Assembly: GCA_004558185.1 (NCBI GenBank)
Contig: SFDP01000050.1
Span: forward strand, 1-16,153
Direction of reading: 5' to 3'
DNA length: 16,153 bases
Origin: Lachnospiraceae bacterium
Lineage (GTDB): Bacteria > Bacillota > Clostridia > Lachnospirales > Lachnospiraceae
In this document: positions 1 through 7,161 of the stretch, piece after piece
Layout: each line of letters begins with the position of its first letter
How positions within the stretch are numbered: the first letter of the stretch is position 1
Made by a program: the position numbers and the translations under genes
The notes under the pieces: model-generated
Database searches by the model: none
Seen by the model: only the letters and a program-made list of their open reading frames with translations
Told to the model about the DNA's origin: nothing

Positions 1-29
1 TTCTAAACCAACATTCGTCTGCTTGTTGT

Positions 30-53
30 GCCCGCCTCCGTGCGGGCCCTTTT
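30..53 (+). terminator. GC-rich hairpin, possible terminator
   Basis: GCCCGC and GCGGGC (30-35 and 42-47) form a six-pair stem with a six-base loop, followed on the plus strand by CCTTTT. It could end a plus-strand transcript from outside the window or be a structural element 3' of hpf. The short T-run makes it a weak call. Confidence 0.3.
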
Positions 54-87
54 CAATTCAAGAGAGCGCCGCAGGCGGTCTTTCCTA

Positions 88-121
88 TAAAGCAAGAAAG
101 CTGCCGCCTATCGGCAACAGC
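88..121 (-). terminator. Probable hpf terminator
   Basis: Read on the minus strand, TGCCG and CGGCA pair around a five-base loop, and the stem is extended by flanking GCT/AGC. It is followed by the T-rich TTTCTTGCTTT. It lies about 40 bases past the hpf stop codon. The stem is short and the T-tract interrupted, so read-through to the next gene outside the window is possible. Confidence 0.45.
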
Positions 122-157
122 CTTCCTTCCCCATTCTTATGTTAACCTGTGTAAGGC

Positions 158-685
158 TTACAATTCCGGCTCCATAATACCATAGGTATTGCCTTTTCTC
201 TTGTAAACCACATTCACCTGATCCGTTTCTGCATTGCAGAATACGAAGAAATTATGTCCCAAAAGCTCCATCTGAATGCAGGCATCTTCCGGATACATAG
301 GTTTGATATCAAACTTCTTGGTTCTCACGATCTGGATTTCCTCATCATCCACATAGTCCTTTTCAATAAACTCCTGTCTGAAATTGCCCGCTGTCTGCTT
401 CTTGTCAATAATCTTATTCTTATACTTCTTCAGCTGCCTTTCAATAATTTCTTCCACCAAATCAATGGATACATACATATCATTGCTGGTCTGCTCAGAA
501 CGTATAATGTTACCTTTAACAGGGATGGTAACCTCGATCTTCTGTCTGTCCTTTTCTACACCCAGGGTAACGTGTACCTCTGTATCTGCTGTGAAATACT
601 TCTCCAGTTTACCCAGCTTGTCCTCCACTGCTGTGCGCAAACCCGGTGTGACATCGATATTTTTTCCGCTGATAATAAACTTCAT
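158..685 (-). CDS. hpf: Long-form ribosome hibernation promoting factor HPF (RaiA/YfiA family)
   Basis: The product of 175 residues matches the two-domain long HPF. The N-terminal ribosome-binding domain (about residues 1-95, starting MKFIISGKNIDVTPG) blocks the mRNA/tRNA channel of idle 30S subunits. A linker follows, and then a C-terminal dimerisation domain (about 120-175, with MYPEDACIQMELLGHNFFVF and the NVVYKRKGNTYGIMEPEL end) that joins ribosomes into 100S dimers. I chose the ATG at 685 over the one at 694. GAAGGG sits about nine bases before 685 but directly touches the earlier ATG, and family members begin MKF/MKY. A hairpin and a TATAAT lie upstream. Stress or stationary-phase induction is known for the family but not visible here. 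In Firmicutes hpf commonly precedes secA, which would lie left of this window. Confidence 0.95.
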   Translation of the reverse strand: MKFIISGKNIDVTPGLRTAVEDKLGKLEKYFTADTEVHVTLGVEKDRQKIEVTIPVKGNIIRSEQTSNDMYVSIDLVEEIIERQLKKYKNKIIDKKQTAGNFRQEFIEKDYVDDEEIQIVRTKKFDIKPMYPEDACIQMELLGHNFFVFCNAETDQVNVVYKRKGNTYGIMEPEL

Positions 686-709
686 ACTGCTCATCCCTTC
701 TGTTTCTAG

Positions 710-789
710 ATTATGGCTTTCACCATAATTTATTTTATCATTTTATCTATCACTTGTCCATATTATAGTTAATTTTCAGATATTTTTAA
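710..789 (-). promoter_or_regulatory. hpf promoter and 5' leader hairpin
   Basis: On the minus strand a perfect TATAAT occupies 762-767. A weak -35 (TTAAAA, 784-789) lies 16 bases further upstream. In the leader, ATTATGG and CCATAAT (710-716, 723-729) form a seven-pair hairpin just ahead of the ribosome binding site. The -10 is convincing. A role for the hairpin in mRNA stability or translation is only inferred. Confidence 0.5.
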
Positions 790-898
790 CAATCAATTAA
801 AATATTTTGTTTTTGCCCCTATTTACCCCATTTTTCTTTTTTCATGCTTTTCGTGTAAATAGAACAAAACACACGTTTCCAGAAAACGGTATTTTCAA

Positions 899-969
899 TG
901 TGGATAATGTGTATAACTTCGTGTATAAGTAATTTTTTCCAGTAAAACCATATTTTAAGATGTGGAAAA
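899..969 (+). promoter_or_regulatory. Cluster of four DnaA-box-like 9-mers
   Basis: TGTGGATAA (899-907) and TGTGTATAA (908-916) abut each other, and both exactly fit the complement of the DnaA box consensus TTATNCACA. CGTGTATAA (920-928) and TGTGGAAAA (961-969) each have one mismatch. All four share one orientation within 71 AT-rich bases. DnaA binding is an inference. dnaA and dnaN are not nearby, so this is not evidently the replication origin. Confidence 0.45.
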
Positions 970-1105
970 CTTTTCCCTCAATTTACGCTTTCACGTTTTA
1001 CCTCCTCAGACTTTGTGCATATCTGCCAATCTGAAATTAGTCAAGCACTCTTTTATCAATAATAGATTTCTGACTTTTCAGAAAAACCTGCCGTACAACA
1101 GCAAA

Positions 1106-1146
1106 GGAGTCGGCTTAAATTCGAAAAACCCGAATGGACCGACTCC
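1106..1146 (-). terminator. Hairpin terminator after the NlpC/P60 gene
   Basis: GGAGTCGG (1106-1113) pairs with CCGACTCC (1139-1146), and an inner ATTCG/CGAAT pair (1119-1123, 1131-1135) extends the stem. It begins ten bases past the stop codon. The minus-strand 3' side continues TTTGCTGTT, a poor T-tract, so termination may be partial. Confidence 0.5.
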
Positions 1147-1155
1147 CAAAATTCA

Positions 1156-2334
1156 CTAAAAAATTCTTCTTACATCAATTACTGTGTCATAATTTGCATT
1201 GGAAACAATAATTCCCGTCCTGGAATTGCTGGCATGTACAATCTTACCATCACCAATATAAATTCCCACATGGCCTGAATAGCAAACGATATCTCCCGGA
1301 ATGGCATTGTCGATATTGCCGACACCGGTTCCCTTCTTTCGGTCTGCAGATGCCGAATGGGGAAGTGAAACACCGAAATTAGCATATACGCTCATCACGA
1401 AGCCGGAACAATCTGCCCCGTTGGTGAGGCTGGTTCCTCCATAAACATAAGGGTTCCCCACAAACTGCAGGGCATAATCTGCTACCTGCTGCCCTAAATC
1501 GCCGCTGCCTGAAACGGGTGCAGGTGCCTGAGCAGTCTCTGTCTGCTGCTCTGCCGCCACTGCCGCCTCGGCCTGCTCTCTGGCTCTTCTGGAAGCCGCC
1601 AGAGCCTCCTGCCGCTCTGCCTCTTCCTTGGCAAGACGGGCTTTCTCCTCTTCACGGGATTCCGCCTGTACAAACTCAGTGCTTAAGGTAACATAGTCAA
1701 GAGAAACGTAGCCTGCTCCCTCTTCTATCTTCACCTGTACCCAGCCATCAAGCTCTTCGGTTACCGTCAAAACCTCCTCTATAGGAACCTGACCTAATAT
1801 GGAAGAATCTGTATTGGCCTCCTTACGGACATTCAGCGTTTGGGTGGTGACCGTAGCAATTCGCCTTCCTACTTCCTTGGCCAGCTCATTGGCTTCTTCC
1901 CCGGTGACACAATACTCACCCTTCACATACCCGGTACAATTACCGGACTGAATCTTATACCATCCGTCTTCCTCCTCTAAAAAGGTACCTACGGACTTGT
2001 CATAAAGCTTGCCGACAATCTCCCCTTCCTCACTGGGAATACTTCTTACATTCACATAATCATTCACCCGTGCAATGACCAGGTGAGAATAATCTTCCTC
2101 GGACAGTTCCTTTACCACCGGAGAGGGAAAGGAAATAGGCTCCACTATCTCTACTTGGGAATCATTATAATGGGCCACCGTTTTCAAGGAAACCCCCTCA
2201 TCCAGAGACAGCCCTATTCCTGCCACGGGAAGACTGCTGCTTAAATTCACTGCCTGGGCGGAAATACCGTTGCCTGTGAATAACAGGGTCATTGTCAGGG
2301 CTCCTGCTGCGATTCTGACTCTATTGGATAACAT
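1156..2334 (-). CDS. Secreted SH3b-SH3b-NlpC/P60 peptidoglycan endopeptidase
   Basis: A 392-residue exported wall hydrolase. Residues 1-28 form a signal peptide (basic start, hydrophobic core, cleavage near ISAQA). Two bacterial SH3 domains, about 85-145 and 160-218, each carry the NVR motif and would bind peptidoglycan. An Ala/Glu/Arg-rich coiled coil (about 224-265) and a short Pro/Ala linker lead to the NlpC/P60 domain (about 278-392). The catalytic Cys309 lies in NGADCSGF, His355 in SGHVGIYIG, and the third polar residue is His367 in KIVHASN. The domain is complete, so the enzyme should cleave the D-Glu-diamino-acid bond of stem peptides. The ATG at 2334 has CAGGAGA six bases upstream. 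A WalR-type box lies 33 bases before the start, fitting control of wall hydrolases by WalRK. Confidence 0.93.
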   Translation of the reverse strand: MLSNRVRIAAGALTMTLLFTGNGISAQAVNLSSSLPVAGIGLSLDEGVSLKTVAHYNDSQVEIVEPISFPSPVVKELSEEDYSHLVIARVNDYVNVRSIPSEEGEIVGKLYDKSVGTFLEEEDGWYKIQSGNCTGYVKGEYCVTGEEANELAKEVGRRIATVTTQTLNVRKEANTDSSILGQVPIEEVLTVTEELDGWVQVKIEEGAGYVSLDYVTLSTEFVQAESREEEKARLAKEEAERQEALAASRRAREQAEAAVAAEQQTETAQAPAPVSGSGDLGQQVADYALQFVGNPYVYGGTSLTNGADCSGFVMSVYANFGVSLPHSASADRKKGTGVGNIDNAIPGDIVCYSGHVGIYIGDGKIVHASNSRTGIIVSNANYDTVIDVRRIF

Positions 2335-2366
2335 ATAATCTCCTGTTTGATATTTTCTTTACAAGT

Positions 2367-2383
2367 TGTAATATTTTTGTAAC
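2367..2383 (+). promoter_or_regulatory. WalR-type box upstream of the wall hydrolase
   Basis: TGTAAT-ATTTT-TGTAAC exactly fits the published WalR/YycF direct-repeat consensus TGT(A/T)A(A/T/C)-N5-TGT(A/T)A(A/T/C). A third TGTTAA follows at 2387-2392. It lies 33-49 bases before the hydrolase start. No walRK genes are in the window, so the assignment rests on motif and target type. Confidence 0.45.
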
Positions 2384-2489
2384 ATCTGTTAACAACTATA
2401 TCACCATTGGAGAGTTCTGTCAAATCCTTTCCCTGTCTTTCCACATTTTTCCACCTAAGATTTCAGACACCAAAATAGTTACGATCAGA

Positions 2490-2541
2490 CCTCTTTTCTG
2501 CCTGCCGGAAAAGAGGAGAAGGTTGTTTTTTTCTTTTTTTT
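2490..2541 (+). terminator. Intrinsic terminator in the leader of the SDR gene
   Basis: CCTCTTTTC (2490-2498) and GAAAAGAGG (2508-2516) form a perfect nine-pair stem. A T-rich run follows at 2526-2541, about nine bases after the stem. No gene on the plus strand precedes it, so it may end a short leader or small RNA started near 2390, or act as an attenuator for the reductase gene. Confidence 0.5.
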
Positions 2542-2554
2542 CCCTTATGATGAT

Positions 2555-2620
2555 GTTAGGGTCAAAAGCCCCTAACTATGATACCTACGGATTGTTACGT
2601 ACTTCGTACTCCCACAATCC
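2555..2620 (+). promoter_or_regulatory. Two tandem hairpins before the SDR ribosome binding site
   Basis: GTTAGGG/CCCTAAC (2555-2561, 2570-2576) forms a seven-pair stem. GGATTGT/ACAATCC (2589-2595, 2614-2620), stacked on TACG/CGTA (2596-2599, 2605-2608), gives an eleven-pair stem with a one-sided bulge. The second hairpin ends ten bases before AGGAGGTG. I recognise no known riboswitch class. Confidence 0.4.
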
Positions 2621-2643
2621 TGCTAAATCAGGAGGTGTTCCTT

Positions 2644-3369
2644 ATGTCAACTCGCCCTTTTGTTCTCATAACCGGCGCATCCCGCGGCATCGGCAAAGCC
2701 ATTGCCGCAGCCTTTGCCAGAGAAGGCTGTGAACTGTTTCTTACCTGCAGGAGGAATATTGCATTATTAGAGGAATTAAAACTTGAATTGGAGAGACGCT
2801 ACTCAGTCCGCTGCCATATATGTTGCTGCAGTGCAGATGACCCTCAGCAGATAGAAAGGCTCTTTCATCAGCTTCCTGCTCTGGATGTTCTGGTCAACAA
2901 TGCCGGGATTTCCCATGTCGGCCTGTTGCCCCAGCTATCCATAGAGGAGTGGAGAAGGGTGATGTCTGTAAATCTGGATTCTCTCTTTTATACCTGTAAA
3001 ATGGCTATTCCCGCCATGCTCAGGCAAAAAAAGGGAAGGATTATCAATATTTCTTCGGTATGGGGAAATATGGGTGCCAGTATGGAGGTGGCCTATTCTG
3101 CCTCCAAAGGCGGGGTCAACAGCTTTACCAGGGCTTTAGCCAGAGAACTGGCCCCCAGTAATATCCAGGTGAATGCTATTGCCTGCGGAATCATCGATAC
3201 GCAAATGAATGAACAGCTTTCAGTCGAAGAACTGCAAAGCCTTATCGAAGAAATCCCGGCAGGCAGGCTGGGCCGGCCGGAAGAAGTAGCCGAGCTGGCT
3301 CTTCTTCTTTCCCGGGCGCCGGAATATCTGACCGGACAGATCATCACCCTTGACGGCGGCTGGACTTAA
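2644..3369 (+). CDS. SDR-family NAD(P)-dependent oxidoreductase (FabG/YmfI-like)
   Basis: A 241-residue classical short-chain dehydrogenase. The cofactor motif TGASRGIG covers residues 10-17, and the structural NNAG 85-88. The catalytic tetrad is complete: Asn110, Ser138, Tyr151 and Lys155 in YSASK. The C-terminal LTGQIITLDGGW is typical of FabG-like enzymes. The start at 2644 is set by AGGAGGTG at 2630-2637; an in-frame ATG at 2578 lies inside leader hairpins and has no such site. FabG proper is usually in a fatty-acid operon. This gene stands alone, so a YmfI-type reductase (modifying 5-aminopentanol-type groups on elongation factor P) or another keto-reductase is possible. It is convergent with the ABC gene, with only eight bases between the stop codons. 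Confidence 0.88.
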   Translation: MSTRPFVLITGASRGIGKAIAAAFAREGCELFLTCRRNIALLEELKLELERRYSVRCHICCCSADDPQQIERLFHQLPALDVLVNNAGISHVGLLPQLSIEEWRRVMSVNLDSLFYTCKMAIPAMLRQKKGRIINISSVWGNMGASMEVAYSASKGGVNSFTRALARELAPSNIQVNAIACGIIDTQMNEQLSVEELQSLIEEIPAGRLGRPEEVAELALLLSRAPEYLTGQIITLDGGWT

Positions 3370-3377
3370 TTCAGTGG

Positions 3378-5291
3378 CTATTCCAGCTCAAAGGCTCCGG
3401 TATAGAGCTGGTAGTAGGTTCCTTTCTGCGCCAAAAGCTCTTCATGGTCTCCCCGTTCAATAATTCTGCCATGATCCAGCACCATAATAGCCTGACTGTT
3501 GCGGATGGTAGAAAGGCGATGTGCAATAACGAAGACCGTTCTTTGCAGCATCAGGTTATCCATTCCTTCCTGCACCAATACCTCTGTACGGGTATCAATG
3601 GAGGAGGTTGCCTCATCCAGAATCATCACCGGCGGATCCGCCACTGCTGCCCGGGCAATGGACAGAAGCTGTCTTTGTCCCTGAGAGAGACTGGCACCAT
3701 TTCCTGTAAGCATGGTATGATACCCCTCCGGCAGCCTGGTGATAAAGCTATGGGCATTGGCCAGCTTTGCCGCCGCAATACATTCCTCATCACTGGCCTC
3801 CAGCCTCCCATATCGGATATTCTCCAGAACCGTTCCTGTAAACAGGTTGACATCCTGTAAAACCACACCCAGAGAACGGCGCAGATCCGGCTTTTTGATC
3901 TTTCGGATATTAATTCCATCGTAGCGTATTTTCCCGTCAGGAATATCATAAAAACGATTCAGCAAATTGGTAATGGTTGTTTTTCCGGCTCCCGTTGCCC
4001 CCACAAAGGCAATTTTCTGCCCCGGCTTTGCATAAAGTGATATATCATGCAGCACTTCTTTTTCCGGCACATAACCAAAATCCACGTGCTCCAGAACCAC
4101 ATCCCCCTTAAGCTCCTCATAGGTGATGGTTCCCTCTGCTCGATGAGGGTGCTTCCAGGCCCACAGTCCGGTAGGATTATCGGTTTCCTCCAGTTCTCCC
4201 TTCTCATTCCATTTTGCATGAACCAGGGTAACATACCCTTCATCCTCCTCCGGTTCCTCATCCATCAGGGCAAATACCCTGGCTGCCCCAGCCAGTCCCA
4301 TGGCAACCATGGATACCTGCATGGACATCTGCCCAATGACCTGAGAAAGCTGTCTGGACATTCCCAAAAAGCTGACGATGATTCCCACCGTGATGGTTCC
4401 TGCTCCCGCCAATCCAAAGTTAGGTGCACCTGCCAATACCAGAATTCCTCCCACAATAGCCAAAAGCACATACATCAGATTCCCTACATTGTGCAGAATG
4501 GGCATCAGTACGTTTCCTGCCTGATGAGCCTTTTCTCCGTCAGTAAAAAGCTGCTCGTTCAGCTTAACAAATTCAGCCTTGCTTTCTTCCTCATGACAGA
4601 ATACCTTAACTACCTTCTGTCCCTCCATCATTTCCTCAATGAATCCCTCCTCACGGGCAAGGGATTTCTGCTGTTCCATCATAAAGTGAGCGCTGGCACC
4701 TGCAAATTTTTTTGTAATGGTTACCATCAGGCCTACAAATATCCATACCGTTACCGTCAGCCATATGCTGTAGTAAAGCATCATAATAAACATGGAAATC
4801 ATTGACAAGCCGGACTGAATCATCATAGGAAGACTCTGTCCGATCATCTGTCGAATAGCATCTGTATCATTGGTATAGTTACTCATTATATCTCCATGGG
4901 CATGAGTATCAAAATACCTGATGGGAAGTGTTTCCATCCGATTGAACATCCCGTTTCTCAAATTTTTCAATGTCCCCTGTGTCACTGTCGCCATTAATCT
5001 GGTATAGGTAAAGGAAGCAGCAACCCCGAATAAGTAGAAAATGGCCATAGTGGACAGAATGGAAACCAATTGCTGCCAAACAGCACCCATCCCTGTGGAT
5101 ATTCCGGGGGTAATACATTCATCAATAAGCCTCTGCATAAATACCGTAGCCACGGTGGAGGCAACTGCACTGGAAATAATACAGATCACCACCACTACCA
5201 TACGAATCTTATAATGAGCCAGTATGAATCCCAAAAGCCGTTTAAGGGTTCCCGGCTGAATCGATTGTTTATTTCTTTTTTGTCCTTCCAT
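3378..5291 (-). CDS. ABC exporter half-transporter, catalytic-site partner (TM288/BmrD-like)
   Basis: A type IV ABC exporter subunit of 637 residues: about six membrane helices (30-330), then an ATPase domain. Walker A is GATGAGKT (431-438), the signature is the variant LSQGQ (535-539), Walker B carries the catalytic Glu (D559, E560), and the switch His is H591. A charged, Trp-rich insert of about 50 residues (347-396, with WAWKHPH) links the two parts. The start at 5291 is chosen because AAGGAGG lies five bases upstream. A longer frame to 5402 runs into the upstream gene. That ribosome binding site overlaps the stop codon of the preceding gene, so translation is probably coupled. With its neighbour it should form a heterodimeric drug or peptide exporter; the substrate cannot be read from sequence. 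Confidence 0.93.
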   Translation of the reverse strand: MEGQKRNKQSIQPGTLKRLLGFILAHYKIRMVVVVICIISSAVASTVATVFMQRLIDECITPGISTGMGAVWQQLVSILSTMAIFYLFGVAASFTYTRLMATVTQGTLKNLRNGMFNRMETLPIRYFDTHAHGDIMSNYTNDTDAIRQMIGQSLPMMIQSGLSMISMFIMMLYYSIWLTVTVWIFVGLMVTITKKFAGASAHFMMEQQKSLAREEGFIEEMMEGQKVVKVFCHEEESKAEFVKLNEQLFTDGEKAHQAGNVLMPILHNVGNLMYVLLAIVGGILVLAGAPNFGLAGAGTITVGIIVSFLGMSRQLSQVIGQMSMQVSMVAMGLAGAARVFALMDEEPEEDEGYVTLVHAKWNEKGELEETDNPTGLWAWKHPHRAEGTITYEELKGDVVLEHVDFGYVPEKEVLHDISLYAKPGQKIAFVGATGAGKTTITNLLNRFYDIPDGKIRYDGINIRKIKKPDLRRSLGVVLQDVNLFTGTVLENIRYGRLEASDEECIAAAKLANAHSFITRLPEGYHTMLTGNGASLSQGQRQLLSIARAAVADPPVMILDEATSSIDTRTEVLVQEGMDNLMLQRTVFVIAHRLSTIRNSQAIMVLDHGRIIERGDHEELLAQKGTYYQLYTGAFELE

Positions 5292-5301
5292 AGAAACCTC
5301 C

Positions 5302-7032
5302 TTATGCGTTCTTCGCTCTCGTCTGGGAATCATATACCTGCCGGTAAATTCCTTCCATGGCCAGTAATTCTTCATGGGTACCCGACTGAACAATACGGCC
5401 ATCCTCCATTACCAGAATTCGATCCGCATCTTCTATGGAGGATACTCTCTGTGCAATGATGATTTTAGTGGTGTCCGGGATTTCCTCACGAAAAGCCCGA
5501 CGAATCAGTGCATCCGTTTTGGTATCCACTGCCGATGTGGAATCATCCAGAATCAGGATTTTAGGCTTTTTCAATAATGCTCTGGCAATACACAGTCTCT
5601 GCTTCTGCCCTCCGGAAACGTTGGTTCCGCCTTGCTCAATATAGGTATCATACCCTTGGGGAAGCTGGGTAATAAATTCATCCGCCTGAGCCAGCTTACA
5701 GGCATGAACCAGCTCCTCTTCGGAAGCCTCTTTATTGCCCCAGCGCAGGTTTTCCTTTATGGTGCCGGAAAAAAGTACATTTTTTTGCATGACTACAGCC
5801 ACCTGACTTCTTAGAACCTCCAAATCATATTCTCTTACGTCTTTACCGCCTACCAGAACCCTTCCCTCAGTAACATCATAGAGACGGGAAATCAACTGAA
5901 TCAGAGAGGTTTTGGAGGAACCTGTACCTCCCAGAATACCTATGGTCTGCCCCGAAGAAATCTTCAGGTCAATATTCACCAAGGCCGGTTTTTCACAATC
6001 AGGAGTGTATTGAAAGGTCACTGAATCAAAAACGATACTGCCGTCCTTCACCTCTTTTTCTCCATTCTCAGGGGAGGTCAGGATACTTTCATGCTTCATC
6101 ACCTCTACAATACGGCTGCAGCCTTCTGCTGCCATGGATACCATAACAAATACCATGGAAAGCATCATCATAGAGGAAAGAATCTGCACCCCATAACTGA
6201 TCAGAGAGGATAGCTGTCCGGTAGTAAGTTCAGTTCCTCCTGTATTGATAATCAGTCTTGCTCCCAGAAAGCTCACCAGAAGCATGGCTGTGTAGATGCA
6301 GAACATCATAATAGGATTATTTAAGGCCAGAATCTTTTCCACCCTGGTGAAGTCCTGCCTTACCTCCTCAGAAGCCTTTTCAAATTTTTCTTTTTCATAA
6401 TCCTCCCGAACAAAGGATTTAACCACCCGTATTCCTGCTACATTTTCCTGTACGGAATTGTTTAGAGCATCATATTTTTTAAAGATTCTTTTAAAAATAG
6501 GAAAAACCTTAAAAATTATGGTAAACAGGGCAATTCCCAAAATCGGAAGAATACACAGAAAAATCAACGACATCCTCGCATGGATTCGAAAACTCATTAT
6601 CACGGAGAAAATAATCATAAAAGGAGTCCTTACTGCTATTCGAATGATCATCTGATAAGCATTCTGCACATTGGTCACATCTGTGGTCATTCGGGTCACC
6701 AATGAGGATGAGGAAAAATAATCAATATCCCCAAAGGCAAAATCCTGAATTTTAAAGAACATATCCTGCCGCAGATTTTTGGCAAAGCCGCAGGAGGCTG
6801 TAGCTGCTGTTCTCCCTGCCTGCATACCGAAAAACAAAGAAAAGCCGGCTAACACCAGAAGGATGCTGCCGTATTTGACAATGGGCCACATCCCATTTCC
6901 CATTTCATCTATCAGGCTTGCCATGATCAAAGGCAGCAAACATTCCAGCACCACCTCGACAGTAACGTAAATTGGAGTTTTTATTGAGTCTTTTTTGTAC
7001 TCTCGTACACTTTTTGCTAAGGTTTTTATCAT
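5302..7032 (-). CDS. ABC exporter half-transporter with degenerate ATP site (TM287/BmrC-like)
   Basis: This 576-residue subunit has about six membrane helices (20-300) and an ATPase domain. Walker A is GGTGSSKT (368-375) and the signature is canonical VSGGQ (472-476). Walker B ends D496-D497, with Asp in place of the catalytic Glu, and the switch position is Gln528 (IIAQRVSS) instead of His. These substitutions are the hallmark of the degenerate half of heterodimeric exporters. Its own Walker motifs pair with the LSQGQ of the partner to make the dead site, while its VSGGQ completes the active site of the partner. The start at 7032 follows GGGAGGAG. It is the first gene of the exporter pair, preceded by a structured leader and a palindrome identical in its arms to one at marR. 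Confidence 0.94.
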   Translation of the reverse strand: MIKTLAKSVREYKKDSIKTPIYVTVEVVLECLLPLIMASLIDEMGNGMWPIVKYGSILLVLAGFSLFFGMQAGRTAATASCGFAKNLRQDMFFKIQDFAFGDIDYFSSSSLVTRMTTDVTNVQNAYQMIIRIAVRTPFMIIFSVIMSFRIHARMSLIFLCILPILGIALFTIIFKVFPIFKRIFKKYDALNNSVQENVAGIRVVKSFVREDYEKEKFEKASEEVRQDFTRVEKILALNNPIMMFCIYTAMLLVSFLGARLIINTGGTELTTGQLSSLISYGVQILSSMMMLSMVFVMVSMAAEGCSRIVEVMKHESILTSPENGEKEVKDGSIVFDSVTFQYTPDCEKPALVNIDLKISSGQTIGILGGTGSSKTSLIQLISRLYDVTEGRVLVGGKDVREYDLEVLRSQVAVVMQKNVLFSGTIKENLRWGNKEASEEELVHACKLAQADEFITQLPQGYDTYIEQGGTNVSGGQKQRLCIARALLKKPKILILDDSTSAVDTKTDALIRRAFREEIPDTTKIIIAQRVSSIEDADRILVMEDGRIVQSGTHEELLAMEGIYRQVYDSQTRAKNA

Positions 7033-7064
7033 ATACTCCTCCCTTTTGAAGCGTCACAAATTTG

Positions 7065-7099
7065 GGCTGAGTCGATTGTCTCAGGTAATCAATTCAGCC
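7065..7099 (-). promoter_or_regulatory. Long stem-loop in the ABC exporter leader
   Basis: In the transcript GGCUGA pairs with UCAGCC, then after one mismatch UUGAUU pairs with AAUCGA (one G-U), closing a nine-base loop. No T-run follows, so it is not a simple terminator. It lies between the putative operator and the ribosome binding site of the first ABC gene. Confidence 0.45.
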
Positions 7100-7109
7100 T
7101 TATTGTTTT

Positions 7110-7123
7110 TGTAGCAAGCTACA
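7110..7123. promoter_or_regulatory. Candidate MarR operator in front of the ABC pair
   Basis: TGTAGCAAGCTACA has perfect six-base arms around a two-base centre. The same arms occur at 7597-7610 on the marR transcription start. It lies between the marR terminator and the ABC leader hairpin. A 14-base twofold site suits a MarR dimer. I could not place the overlapped promoter with confidence. Confidence 0.6.
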
Positions 7124-7131
7124 TTTTGTCG

Positions 7132-7155
7132 AAAAAGCAGGCCGCATAAGGCGGC
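7132..7155 (-). terminator. marR terminator
   Basis: On the minus strand GCCGC and GCGGC (7141-7155) pair around a five-base loop, followed by CTGCTTTTT. It begins seven bases past the marR stop codon and separates marR from the ABC genes, so those must have their own promoter or depend on read-through. Confidence 0.6.
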
Positions 7156-7161
7156 TTACTT

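Larger units (their letters stand above)
686..1155. other. AT-rich intergenic region between hpf and the NlpC/P60 gene
   Basis: This 470-base gap contains the hpf leader and promoter, a cluster of DnaA-box-like 9-mers at 899-969 and the hydrolase terminator at 1106-1146. I see no convincing gene. The only open frame (962-1159, plus) lacks a ribosome binding site, has no recognisable composition or domain and overlaps the terminator. Confidence 0.6.
2335..2643. other. Divergent intergenic region with regulatory structures
   Basis: This gap separates the divergent hydrolase and reductase genes. It contains a WalR-type direct repeat (2367-2383), a plus-strand intrinsic terminator (2490-2541) and two further hairpins (2555-2576 and 2589-2620) before the reductase ribosome binding site. 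No open frame in it looks like a real gene. Confidence 0.6.

Noticed and set aside
686..960. raiA-type structured RNA before hpf
   Set aside because: The region is AT-rich with only one small hairpin; nothing resembles the large structured raiA RNA.
962..1159. Plus-strand open frame of 65 codons
   Set aside because: No ribosome binding site, no recognisable domain, overlaps the terminator of the hydrolase gene and the DnaA-like cluster.
2438..2456. CTTTCCACA and TTTTCCACC as further DnaA boxes
   Set aside because: Each differs from TTATNCACA at two or more positions; expected by chance in AT-rich DNA.
4047..4805. Long plus-strand open frame of 252 codons
   Set aside because: It is antisense to the conserved ABC exporter gene and has no plausible domain or start signal.
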